DNA of 64,000 nt from Diplonema papillatum (lineage: Eukaryota; Euglenozoa; Diplonemea; Diplonemida; Diplonemidae): positions 1 to 64,000 of the forward strand of contig JAPJBO010000316.1 in NCBI GenBank assembly GCA_030068145.1, given 5' to 3'. Made by a program: the position numbers and the translations under genes. Numbering within the stretch: the stretch's first letter is position 1; each line of letters begins with the position of its first letter. Below the pieces are notes generated by a model. That model did no database searches. It was not told where the DNA came from and saw only the letters and a list, made by a program, of their open reading frames with translations. Shown here piece after piece: positions 52,118 to 62,386 of the stretch.

Positions 52118-53272
52118 ATGGCGCCGTACGTGTCGAAGATCTGGGTATACCCCGTGAAGGCTTGCCGGGGGACGGAGGTGCAGAGCGCAGACCTGGTGAA
52201 GAGCGGGTTCGCCCTCGACCGCCAGTGGTGCGTGGTGGACAGCGAGGGGAAGCGGTACCCGCGGAACGAGTTCCTCAGCCAGCGGAAGCTGCGGCACCTG
52301 GCCACCGTCGCCGTCGAAGTCCGCGAGGGCGAGGGCGTCCTCAGGATCACCTCCGACAACCCGGCCGTGCCCATGGAGCCGCTGATCGTCCCCCTCGTGG
52401 AGGAGGCGTACGGCAACCAGCAGAGCGTGTCCGTAGTCTGCGGCGGTGCCAGCACCACCGACCCGGAAAACGCGACGTGGTGCCTGGGCACCGTCGAGAG
52501 CAAGTCAGCAGGACCGGAGGCGGAGCAGTGGTTCACCGACTTCCTGCTGGCGGCAGACGTCGAGAAGAAGAGTAAGCCGCGCACCCGCTTCCAGCTCGTC
52601 CGCATGCCGGCCGCCGGCACGCGGTCCTGCGCGGACTACTGCGGCCCCGACCAGAAGACGGGTGCCGTCAAAGGCATCCCGGGGGCCAAAATGGACGCGT
52701 TCGGCGCCCGAGCGGGAGACGGCGCAGCATTCCACGACTTCGCCCCGTTCCTCCTCATATCCGAGGCGTCGTGTCGGGACACTGCGGAGCGGATGGGGCT
52801 CGCGATGTACCCGCCGGAGTCGATGAGGGCGTCGATCATGGTCTCCGGCTGCGCCGCGTGGGAGGAGGAGGAGTGGCTGAGCTTCGACGTCGGCGGGTGC
52901 CGCTTCCGGAAGATCAAGGAGTGCCCCCGCTGCAGCGTGCCGTGCCGGAACCAAGCCACGGGCGACTACGTCTTCGCAGGCTCGCCGCCGAAGCGCGATG
53001 GGGTCGCGGGATCGAAGCTGCAGCTGCAGGTGACCCTCGGCAAGGTGTTCCCGAAGAAGGCGAAGGACCCCGAGTGGGGCAGCTGGGCGGGCCCCGTCAT
53101 GGGCGTCTACGTCGGCCACGACGACGCGCCGGGCAGCATCTCCGTCGGCAGCCCCGTGACGGTCGTTGAGAAGGTGCGGGCACCTGTCCGGTGCTGCTCG
53201 CCCATGGTCATCGTCCCGGTCGTTCTGGCGCCTCTGCTGGCGTTTGCCCTCATGAAATACCGGTCCCCGTAG
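52118..53272 (+). CDS. MOSC-domain molybdoenzyme (mARC-like) with C-terminal membrane anchor
   Basis: MOSC proteins such as mARC bind sulfurated molybdenum cofactor and reduce N-hydroxylated compounds. The 384-residue product has an N-terminal MOSC_N barrel (residues 3-90: SKIWVYPVKACRGTEVQSAD, FALDRQWCVVDSEGKRYPRN, FLSQRKLRHLATV) and a C-terminal MOSC domain (about 165-350) with FHDFAPFLLISEASCRD, a diverged RPNI box (MRASIMVSG) and the cofactor-binding cysteine region KECPRCSVPCRNQATGDY. The last 25 residues (MVIVPVVLAPLLAFALM) form a tail anchor, unlike mARC, which is anchored at the N-terminus. ATG 52118 follows an ACC(ATG)G context. The substrate is unknown. Repeat X precedes and decayed gene copies follow. 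Confidence 0.88.
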   Translation: MAPYVSKIWVYPVKACRGTEVQSADLVKSGFALDRQWCVVDSEGKRYPRNEFLSQRKLRHLATVAVEVREGEGVLRITSDNPAVPMEPLIVPLVEEAYGNQQSVSVVCGGASTTDPENATWCLGTVESKSAGPEAEQWFTDFLLAADVEKKSKPRTRFQLVRMPAAGTRSCADYCGPDQKTGAVKGIPGAKMDAFGARAGDGAAFHDFAPFLLISEASCRDTAERMGLAMYPPESMRASIMVSGCAAWEEEEWLSFDVGGCRFRKIKECPRCSVPCRNQATGDYVFAGSPPKRDGVAGSKLQLQVTLGKVFPKKAKDPEWGSWAGPVMGVYVGHDDAPGSISVGSPVTVVEKVRAPVRCCSPMVIVPVVLAPLLAFALMKYRSP

Positions 53273-54540
53273 TCTATGTACGGCGTTTTGGTGGTGCTCC
53301 AAAGTGTCTTGATTGTACGGCTTGTTCTTCTAGGCGTGTACGCCAGCCACGATGATCGTGAGGAAAGGCTCGCCGCCGAAGCGCGATGGGGTCGCGGGAT
53401 CGAAGCTGCAGCTGCAGGCGACCCTCGGCAAGGTGTTCGCGAAGAAGGCGAAGGACCCCGTCCCCCAGGGGCAGCTGGACGGGCCCGTCATGGGCGTCTA
53501 GGGCAGCATCTCCGTCGTCAGCGCCGTGACGGTCGTTGAGAAGGTGCGGGCACCTGTCCGGTGCTGCTCGCCCATGGTCATCGTCCCGGTCGTTCTGGCG
53601 CCTCTGCTGGCGTTTGCCCTCATGAAATACCGGTCCCCGTAGTCTATGTACGGCGTTTTGGTGGTGCTCCAAAGTGTCTTGATTGTACGGCTTGTTCTTC
53701 TAGGCGTGTACGCCAGCCACGATGATCGTGAGGAAAGGCTCGCCGCCGAAGCGCGATGGGGTCGCGGGATCGAAGCTGCAGCTGCAGGCGACCCTCGGCA
53801 AGGTGTTCGCGAAGAAGGCGAAGGACCCCGTTCCCCAGTGGGGCAGCTGGACGGGCCCGTCATGGGCGTCTAGGGCAGCATCTCCGTCGGCAGCGCCGTG
53901 ACGGTTGTTGAGAAGGTGCGGGCACCCGTCCGGAGCTGTTCGCCCATGGTCATCGTCCCGGTCGTTCTGGCGCCTCTGCTGGCGTTTGCCCTCATGAAAT
54001 ACCGGTCCCGTAGTCGATCCAAAGTGCGGTTTCTTCTTCTATCCATCTACGTCAGCCACAGAAGACTCAGTCTTCGATGCTGTGCTCACGAAACGTGGGT
54101 CCCACTAGTCGCTCCAACGTGTCTTCTGGCTTGTTCTTCTAGGCATTTACGCCGGCAACGATGAACCCCTGAGAAGCATCTACGGCGCAGTGTCCGTCTC
54201 ATGAAGACATAGTCTTCGACACTGTGCTCGACGGTCATCGTCCCGGCCGCTGTGCTGGCCAACGATCTTAGTGTATGCCATCGTGCTATTATTTATGACT
54301 CATGGAACGCGGGTTCCGGTAGTCGCTCAATATGTCGTCTATGCACGGCTTGTCATGTAGGCATCATTACGTCGGCGACGATGCTACCCTGGGAAGCATC
54401 TGTGCACAGAGCAGTGTCCGGGAAGACACAGTCTTCCGTTTCGTATCCGCCGGAGGCCGTTTGCTCCTGTCGTTTCTCCAGTCAGCATTAGCCTTCATCA
54501 TGCTCAGGTCTCGCTAGTCTCTCCAGGACACATCATTAGG
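53273..54540 (+). repeat. Tandem relics of the MOSC gene's 3' end, decaying with distance
   Basis: GGCTCGCCGCCGAAGCGCGA, present in the gene at 52979, recurs at 53367 and 53736 (unit 369 bp). Each relic carries the last 90 codons with the same internal deletions, the anchor region and stop, and AGTCTATGTACGGCGTTTTG as 3' flank. From 54010 to 54540 two or three more copies can be traced by TTCTAGGCATTTACGCCGGC, GACGGTCATCGTCCCGGCCG, GGCATCATTACGTCGGCGAC and TCATCATGCTCAGGTCTCGC, which are progressively harder to align. Confidence 0.9.
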
Positions 54541-55740
54541 GCGACGTCTATCCCGAGCACGTGCGCCGCCTTGAGGGAGTCACCACCGCTCAGGGAAGAC
54601 CGAGAGGCAGGCTATTAGCCTTACTTCAACCCTCTTGCAGGGTCAAGCGGAGGCATCAGACGTGCGTTTCTACCAACCGCACTCTTCACCTTTCTGTCGT
54701 GCCAACGATGCCTTGGTGGGACTAACAATTCGTAGTTGACAGCGCACTACATCCAACGTACCAAACCAGGTGAGCTCTGCTGGCGCGCACAAACAAAAAA
54801 AAAAAAACGGTATTTCAGACTGCACGTTTCGCGTCACTTGTTTCGTTTGATGTCCACAATACTGTCTCCTTTCCGTAGAACAGCCTTTTTCCGGCACCCG
54901 GGATGCACGCGGGGTCACTTAACTGACACTCGTACCACCGCCCAGCTTGGTCCTGGCCTTTCGACGCAAAGATGATATGGTGTGTCATCCATCCCATTGG
55001 AACTGGACTAAAGCTGGAACGGGTAAATGACAGGCTGGATAAAACGTGGGACACCCGGGGGTCTCCCAGGTATGGTCTTCTGTGTGACTGCATCAGTGGT
55101 GGTCCTGCAGCCTCCTATTCTGCAAAGTACGCAAAGTCGCAAACCCCGAAAAAATGCCGAACCAGGTAAAACCTGGGACACCCGGCCCCATTTTGGGGGG
55201 GTGTCCCAGGGGTTACCCGGTTCAACATTAATCCATTTACGGTAGCTCGAAGTACAAGTGAGCCAATTCACCCCCTGCCTGATCGAACATTGTCGAGCCT
55301 AGAAGAACGTAATCGTTTCAGGTTAGTGTGAGTTTGAATAAAGTTACATCAAGGCAGCCCTTTCAAAGACCAGCCGCAGTCAGCACCGCGTGGGCGCGGG
55401 CTTTCGCTATTCATCATGTTTCAATCCCCCGATTGCGCGTTACCCGGAAGCCCCAGAGGGTGCCGGTGTGACGAAGGTGCAGTTGCCCGCATCCAGCCGG
55501 CACATTCAGCTCGCATCGGGGAGATGACGCTACCCACCTGGACCAGCTGCCCCGAGCCTAGTAGAACGTAATCGAGTTTCGTAATTTAGAGTAGAATGCA
55601 AATAATCTCGTAATCGAGTTTCGTAGTTTAGAGTAGAATGCAAATCTATGGCGATAATCTGCATCAGCGGCGCTGTTTCGTACAGCGTATTCTAGCAATT
55701 AGTCGGGTAATCGCCGCGTGATCGAGTATAATGCGAAATC
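54541..55740. other. Intergenic with hairpins and a small tandem duplication
   Basis: Bases 55160-55212 contain ACCTGGGACACCCGGCCCCA...GGTGTCCCAGG, a hairpin, and 55045-55072 holds a related GTGGGACACCCGGG/TCTCCCAG. Bases 55563-55643 contain a tandem duplication of GTAATCGAGTTTCGTA, TTTAGAGTAGAATGCAAAT. No gene recognised. Confidence 0.55.
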
Positions 55741-56824
55741 GAGCTCAGGTTGCTTTCAGGGGGGGGGGTAGGTGAATTATTATTGGCTCAACGACTTGGC
55801 ACGAGCGACGGGAGAGCAAATATTCTGAACGAGCCTCCCCAAAATCACGAGTGAATACAGCTGACCAACCCAGCGGCAGACACTTTTTTTTTGTATAAGC
55901 ACGCATTGTAGGAAATACTTGAGGAGGCTGCCAGCTGCAAAATATCAAAGAAGGTAACTGTGCTGTAGCCCACACGAAACACAGGTAAAGCTGGGTTAAG
56001 TGGCGGGCGTAAGCGTTCAACAAAAAAAACCCACTTTGTAGTTGTATTGTTTCTCCCCCTCTAGCCTCCTTCGAAGTAAACACACCCCTCGAGTATTTTT
56101 TTGCACGGCAGAACCTCATGGCGCATGGCAGTTTCCCTGCATGCTGCGCACAGCTTCACAGCCGGTCATGGTTGCTTTTTTGTGCGCACATTCACCGCCA
56201 GTCCTTTCTCGACGGCGGTTTGTGTCGCGGTTGCTTACAGCAAGATCGTCACACGCAGTTAAATTGTGGATGACCCCCTCTCCCCTGATTGGGCCGGATT
56301 TATACCGGCGCGATACCACACCCGTGCCAAACCGCGTCATCTGTCTTTTAGTTCTGACTCAGGCTACCGCATCGTGCCCGCGGGCTTAATTATTATGCCC
56401 ACTTTTGTTCAGCGTTTACCTCGGTAGCACATGGTTGCGAAGAAATGGAAGTTTTGCGTGCACGCGCGCCATGCGGAACCGTTTTGCCAACCGGTTCTTC
56501 GCGTCTGCAGGTCGGTCGGAGCGGCAGACATGCGCCACCCGTTTGAGCGCTTCGCAAGCTGCACACAGCTTCACAGTCGGTCATGATTGCTTTTTTGTGC
56601 GCAGCTTCACCGCCAGTCCTTTCTCGACGGCTGTTTGTGTCGGTTGCTTACAGCAAGATCGTCACACACAGTTAAATTGTGGATGCCCCCCTCTCCTCTG
56701 GATCGGGCCGGATAAATACCGGTGCGATACCACGTGGAACCGTTTTGCCACCGGTTCTGCGCGTCAGTGTGCCAGTCGGAACAGCAACTGAGTGCGCCCG
56801 TTTCAGCTCCTCGCTTCGCCTAAA
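55741..56824. repeat. Direct repeats of about 200 bp (56145-56345 and 56562-56757)
   Basis: Both copies run from CACAGCTTCACAG..GGTCATG through TGCTTTTTTGTGCGCA, CACCGCCAGTCCTTTCTCGA, GTTGCTTACAGCAAGATCGT and AGTTAAATTGTGGATG to GGGCCGGAT..ATACCGG and GCGATACCAC, with small indels. No open frame spans either copy; 55741-56144 before them holds nothing recognised. Confidence 0.85.
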
Positions 56825-56967
56825 GGGGGGGGTCGAATAATAACACCGTGTTATTATTCGATTTGTCGAATAATAAAAAAAGTTCCGGGTTAGCCGAACA
56901 GTAGCAGTGGTAGTGTCTTTAGACAACCAGACCTGTGTCAAATAACTGTTACTATTCGACCCCCCCC
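56825..56967. mobile_element. 143-bp MITE with G-rich terminal inverted repeats
   Basis: Left end GGGGGGGGTCGAATAATAAC, right end, in complement, GGGGGGGGTCGAATAGTAAC. Inside the left end TCGAATAATAACACCGTGTT then ATTATTCGA forms a further perfect palindrome. No coding capacity. It abuts the left edge of the hAT relic, whose own left terminus it may have interrupted. Confidence 0.75.
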
Positions 56968-57705
56968 TGCAAACGTGCAAACGTTTGCGCAAACGTTTGC
57001 GTTTGCGTTTGCAGATCTGGCAGATGCCGTTTGCAAACGTTTGCAAACGGCAACGGTGCAGTGCAAGGCTAGCAATGGATAGACACATGCGAGCGATATA
57101 GACATGAGCAAGTGACATCTATGCTGTCGTGAGTGGCAGCAGTGACAGTGGGATGTCGACAAACCGCAAAGGAAAAGGCTTTGTTTCTGTGGGACCCTTA
57201 GTCGGACTTCTGCTGTGGAGGATTTATTACCGGCGTCCCCTCCACGAAGCCGCCGCCGCTCTCAGCCCGCAGTGGAAAACGGAGATCTACACCAACGCGA
57301 CAGAGGGATTGCGAAGGTCCTCGCTTCTTTCCGGACTACACGACCAGCTCTGTGCATTGGCTGAGCACTCCGACTGCCTCACCGTACGAGAGGGACTAGC
57401 TTTGAAAGCAGCAAACAAGTGGCTCGGGGAGATCTGGTGGCACGCATTTGGCACCAAGTGGCTGCCATTGCAGGCGGTAGCCAAGAAAAATATTATTGGC
57501 CAGCCCAGGGTGGTCGGTGTATGACGCAGTGAAGGACAACAAGCGAAGCAGCATGGGGATAAAAATAGCAGATTCTCTCGTGCGGCTGAACTACATCAAC
57601 AGGAACACCGCCAAGACTCTCCCGCCGTATAAACCCTGTAAAACGGTAATGACGTTTGCAAACGTTTGCAACGTTTGCACTGCAAACGTTTGCCGTTTGC
57701 AGAAT
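56968..57705 (+). mobile_element. hAT element copy 1, internally deleted
   Basis: CAAACGTTTGC motifs cluster at both ends (56968-57055 and 57650-57705). Between them only the 3' end of the transposase remains. The right-hand cluster is almost identical to the right end of copy 2 (60095-60180), and the left-hand cluster with its flank (GGATAGACACATGCGAGCGA, CATGAGCAAGTGACA) resembles the left end of copy 2 (57720-57800). Copy 1 therefore lies head-to-tail with copy 2. Confidence 0.75.
57129..57640 (+). pseudogene. hAT transposase C-terminal fragment (copy 1)
   Basis: It encodes YYRRPLHEAAAALSPQWKTE, LCALAEHSDC and ALKAANKWLGEIWWHAFGTK, nearly matching the dimerisation region of copy 2 (YHRRPLHEAAAALGPRWKTE). 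The SCERGWS box of copy 2 is deleted and the frame changes at about 57520 before YDAVKDNKRSSMGIK. The catalytic domain is absent. Confidence 0.8.
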
Positions 57706-60192
57706 CGGTGCAAACGCGTTTGCAGCCGTTTGCAAACGTTTGCAAACGTCTGAGCAAGTCTGGTTATGGATGGACACATAGTACGGTATGCACGTGGGCA
57801 AGTGACAGTTATGCCTGTTTCGATTCGGGAACCCGTCGTATTTCTGTCAAAGCCAAACGAAACACAAAGGCGAGCGAAAAAGAACCTTTCGAAAGCACAC
57901 ACATGCCACCCAAACGGGCGAAGCCAGCACCAAAGGCAGGACCATCCGGCGCACCAGCAAACCCGGCCAGGAAGCCAGCACCGAAGGTTGCGGAAGCAGT
58001 CGAGACGGCACCAGCCAAGCCAGCAGCGAAACCGGCCGCGAAAGAAGGCGTCAGGAGGAGGAGGAGGGGCTGGTGGGACGTGGAGTCAAGACCGACGAAG
58101 TTCGGGACCGGGGCTTGAGGGTAGTTACATGCCTTCACGGCTTCAGTGGTCAGGTGGGGAGAGTGAAGGCACATCTCACCAAAGTAAAGGGAACTGGGGT
58201 GCAGGTCTGCACTGCTAAAGAAGGCGCAGACGAAGAGAGAAAAGCCCTGGTTGAGGAAATCGAGGGCGCGATCGAACAGCAGGGGAGGGACAAGAGATTG
58301 CGGCAGACGAGCCTCATCCTGGAGAAAATGGTCACCGCCGAGGAAGCCCAGAAAGCCGTGCGAGACTTTTTCTTTGAAGAAAACATTGCAGCCGCCAAGG
58401 TGCACTCGCCATCGTTCGTGCAGCTGTGCGACGTGCTGCATAGATTGCCATCGTCAACGCAGTTCACGCCCCCCACCAGAAAGGAGCTGTTGGGGCCAAT
58501 TCTAGAGTCCTCCATAGCGGAGATGGATGCGACGATGATTGCACGCCTGGAAGCGAAGGCTGACTTCGGGTTGACTCTGGGGCACGACGGGTTTACTGAC
58601 ATCAGCAAGAGGCAGATTTTTAATGTGATGATGTCGACAGTCGAAACCTCATGGTATTACCAGAACACGGACGTGAGCAGCGCCCAAAAGACCATGCCGT
58701 ACGTCGCGGAGTGGGTACGAGACCAATTCCATACGCTGCCAGATCCGCTGCAGAAGGCAACTCACCATGTGTGCCTTGATGGAGGAATAGCCGAAGCCGC
58801 ACCACTGATTGAAGGTCACCTACAACACGTCTCCTGCACCCTCTGTACCTCTCATACCTATGACTTGGTATTAGAGGACATGGGCGACTGGAAGAAGGCG
58901 TCCACCAAGGTTGCCTTCGCTTGGTGGAATAAAACAGTGGAGGTGGGCGTGCTGTTCTGTGCCTATGCGAAGGGAAGGTCACGACTGCTCGGCTTCATTG
59001 CGGCACAGACGCCCCTGAAGCTGATTCACACGTTTCGGGACGAATTATCTGTGCCTACGGCGGCTGCTGCGAATGCGCCAGGCAGTCGTGTTGGTGGCTT
59101 CGTCGCCAGAATTCTCGGCGTGGGTTGCCCAGCTCAAGACGGCAGCTGCAAAGCAGACAGCAAGGGACTGGGCGGAAAAGATGTCGTCGGTGTCGTTCTG
59201 GAGCAACGTCGCAAAAATTGTTGAGATTTCAGCAATAATCGTCATCGAGCTCCGCCTGTTCGATGGTGCCGACGATGAGAAGCAGAAGGCAGACGACCCG
59301 GACCGACCGCTGGCAATTGGCAGTATAGAGGGAGTCAAAGCCTCCTTCCGGAACGCCAAAACCCGTGTTCAGTCGCTCGAGGATTGTCTCTTCCTTACCA
59401 GTGCCCGCAAACAGCAGATACTCGACCTGTTGGACAGGAGGTGGCTTTATCACAGGCGTCCCCTCCACGAAGCCGCCGCCGCCCTCGGCCCGCGGTGGAA
59501 AACGGAGATCGACACCAACGCGAAAGAGGGATTGGTGAAGGTCGTCCCTCGCTTCTTTACGGACGACGACGACCAGCTCTGTGCATTGGCTGAGCACTCC
59601 GACTGGCTCACCACCGCATCCGAGGGACTAGCTTTGAAAGCAGCAAACAAGTGGCGCGGGGAGATCTGGTGGCACACATTTGGCACCAAGTGGCCTCGAC
59701 TGCAGGAGGTAGCCAAGAAGATTCTTGGCCAGCCGGCGTCAATGACCTCGTGCGAGCGGGGCTGGTCGGTGTATGGCGCAGTGAAGGACAAAAAAAGCGG
59801 AGCAGCATGGGGATGAAAACTACAGACTCCCTCGTGCGGCTGAACTACAACAAGAGGAACACCGCTGAGACACAGTTGGTCAGGGAGTACTACGCCACGG
59901 AGGAGTTGGACCCAGAGGGTGAGGAGGAAGTGGATGAGTGATCCTCGGACATATATACAACGGTCTGCCCGTATCCGAATCTTCTTCTTTCTCTGAAAAC
60001 ATTCCTGTGTCAGCAAATTATACTACTTTCCCTTGATATTTGGCTACGAGTGCTTTCTCACCCACTCCCCGCCGTATTTTTCACTGTAAAACCGTACTGA
60101 CGTTTGCAAACGTTTGCAACGTTTGCACTGCAAACGTTTGCCGTTTGCAGAATCGGTGCAAACGCGTTTGCAGCCGTTTGCAGCCAGCACTG
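57706..60192 (+). mobile_element. hAT element copy 2, nearly full length, frameshifted
   Basis: The right terminus is CACTG at 60188-60192, the complement of the hAT CAGTG start, preceded by a CAAACGTTTGC cluster (60095-60180); the left end is the cluster at about 57706-57740. The body holds a BED-type/hAT transposase with two frame breaks. Bases after the terminus, CCCTAGGG (60193-60200), could be half of an 8-bp target duplication, but the left partner is unclear because copy 1 adjoins. Confidence 0.75.
57903..59941 (+). pseudogene. hAT-family transposase with two frame breaks (copy 2)
   Basis: The N-terminus is a P/A/K-rich tail (MPPKRAKPAPKAGPSGAPAN) ending in WWDVESRPTKFGTGA. Near 58105 the frame shifts into VVTCLHGFSG...VKAHLTKVKGTGVQVC, a BED-type finger. 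The DUF659-like catalytic core follows: FGLTLGHDGFTDISKRQIFN, then VMMSTVETSWYY and YDLVLEDMGDWKKA. A second shift near 59035 leads to LLRMRQAVVLVASSPEFSAW. The C-terminal dimerisation region is complete (ALKAANKWRGEIWWHTFGTK, LQEVAKKILGQPASMTSCER then GWS). The first break might be an intron; the second looks like a lesion. It cannot make transposase unless spliced or recoded. Confidence 0.8.
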
Positions 60193-60197
60193 CCCTA

Positions 60198-61857
60198 GGG
60201 GGTAGGAACCCTTAACAAAATATCGTGATTTCAGGTTTTTGGACTTTTTTCAACAAGGGAACACGCACCCGCCCTGTGCACCCCCAAGGGTGGGCCCTCC
60301 ACAGTGTTTCTCGCCCGGAAAAATGTTCAAAACGCTCTGCTGGCTGATTACAGACATTTCGCGCCGAAATGCATTTTTGAGCATTTTTGGTCTGTGGACA
60401 TTCTGTGGACAAAATCCGCCGACTTTCCTCTGGAACCGAAATTTTTTTTGGGACTGAATTTGCCCATCTAAAAAGTCACTATTGGGCTGTTTGTGTGTCA
60501 GAGTGCACCCATGAGCGATGGAACGTGGTAAGAATACACTTTACACGAGGCGAGCGTCGCAGAGTGGAGGGGTCGCATAATATTTTCCGGCGCCACCGGC
60601 TTGAAAAACGGAGTTCGCACGAGAGTTTGAGAGAGTTTTGGTGCCGAACATGAACGATTTTCACACCCTCGGAGCTTCTTCGTGACCGAACCGACCGGGA
60701 AAATGACTTGGGTTGCACCAGGTTGTGACCTGCGGGCCAAAAACGCTGTTTAGACGCCGGTATTGATGGTGCAACGGTACAGTGACGGTAGAGTGACGGT
60801 AGCGTGACGGTAGCGTGACGGTAGCGTTACGGTAGCTCTGTGGAAGCGTGAAAATAGCATAGTGTGTGCAACAGCAAGCAAAAAAAATGTCAATCCACCA
60901 GCATTGCTCAGAATGCCATGCGAAATTGACTTCTCTCACGTACAACGATGCCGAGTCCCAATTTTTGCTGGCCAAAACGCAATTACAAGAGGTGAAAGAG
61001 GGAGGAGGATGCACCAGGTCACGGTCGAACCGTGCAGAAGGCAAGAGCAGATACAATGAAGGACTTCAGGGCTCAACACAACGATTCCGAAAGGCCGGTG
61101 GGCGAAGAAAGTTTGTGAAAGCCTCCGCCATAGGACCAGGAAGACGCTCTGGTGAGGTGGAGTACAAACGAGCTGGAAAACCTTCTTCAGAAGTCTGTGC
61201 AGATGAGCAAGTTAAGTCGACCCCGTGGGTTGCTTGCACTGCAGTGCTGGTGTGGTCATGCCTGTGGGTAGCCGGGACGTGGCTTTGGACCAGCACGTTT
61301 GAACCCGGCTGTTTGGCTGCTGCCCTGGTCCCGACGTTGCGCACGCCAACACAGCAGCATCCCTGGAGGCCCCCACTCGTTTGCTGTTTCTGCGGCGGGG
61401 CTGGTGTTGTCGTGTTGGTTGGCGAGCATACTTCAGTGGCACCACCGGACGATCACTGCGGGTCCGTTGGCACTTGCTCTGCATCTGGAGCACTTGTTTT
61501 CCGACGGCGCAATCGCAAATGCTGATTATATTGCTTGTGAATGAAGCAATTGGCTCATTTTCCTGGTAGTTTGGGCCTGTTTGAGTCCTGGGGCCGCTCC
61601 TTATCTGAAATAGAAGCTGATCTGGCATGCTTGTCGATTTGTAGAAATGGGCCATGCCTGCGACACCCCATTTTAGGTCATTTTTGACCCGAAAAGTGCC
61701 ACTTTATCTCATTTCCTCCTGCTTTGTGGCCAGCCAGCGCCCGAACGGGGCACTATTTTCGGTTTCCTGACCGTTTAGGGCCCACACCACTTCATTTTCA
61801 CGACCTTCTTCACCAAATGACCAAAAACACGAAATTTTCACCCGGGTTCCTACCCCC
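60198..61857. mobile_element. 1.66-kb TIR element (GGGGGTAGGAACCC ends), class unknown
   Basis: Left end GGGGGTAGGAACCCTTAACA then AAATATCGTGATTT; right end, in complement, GGGGGTAGGAACCCGGGTGA then AAATTTCGTGTTTTTGG, so the TIR extends about 45 bp with mismatches. It starts within a few bases of the right end of hAT copy 2. Inside are five tandem GTGACGGTAGC units (60780-60835) and frames of up to 219 residues without a recognisable domain (HCSECHAKL at about 60893 is the only possible metal-binding motif). A C18 run blurs the right flank. Confidence 0.75.
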
Positions 61858-62386
61858 CACCCCCCCCCCCCCCCCCTTTAGTATATGCGGAGTAGCATGA
61901 AAAGCCTCTGGGCAAAACCCCGTTCTCACTTATTCGGGTGTGTTCCCCTCTGGTAGCCAGGGAAGGTAACTCGAAGGGGGCACTTTCGAAGTGTTGTTAA
62001 ACGCTGCAAACCAGGAAGTTCTCGTCTCGAAACTGACTGCAGAGCAGGCTGTCGGCGTGGGACAGGGCGTACACCGACTGGTGGGACGCGTACGGGCACC
62101 AGATCGGCAGGGGCGCAGGCCGCGTGGCAGCAGCAAGACAAGCCAAAACGTCGAAAACCACCAAAATATCTGTACACCCCCCACCCAAGCATCAAAGAAA
62201 TGTTTTCCTTGCCTAAACTGTTTGTTGTTTAGGCTGAACATTAGGCTAAGACTTTCCTCGTTCATCCATTAAAAACCCCGACTTTCACTCTAAAAAAAGA
62301 TTCTCCCCCCACGGGAGGAAACACGGAAAAAGAAGAAGGGGGGACCCTCTCCGACAAACGCGCACGGAACACATTCCCCCCTGGCG
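61858..62386 (+). repeat. Short dispersed repeat, then a fragment of the downstream gene
   Basis: Bases 61879-61930 (ATATGCGGAGTAGCATGAAA, AGCCTCTGGGCAAAACCCCG) belong to the short repeat family. Bases 62058-62125 (TGGGACAGGGCGTACACCGA, CTGGTGGGACGCGTACGGGC, ACCAGATCGGCAGGG) copy codons about 107-127 of the gene at 62387, placed 650 bp upstream of their source. Confidence 0.8.

Noticed and set aside
52118..53272. Mitochondrial mARC orthologue with N-terminal anchor
   Set aside because: The N-terminus starts directly with the MOSC_N domain; the membrane segment is at the C-terminus, so only MOSC/mARC-like is supported.
60866..61525. Plus-strand frame of 219 residues in the TIR element
   Set aside because: The only motif is one CxxC-like piece; competing frames of similar length exist on both strands, so I left it uncalled.
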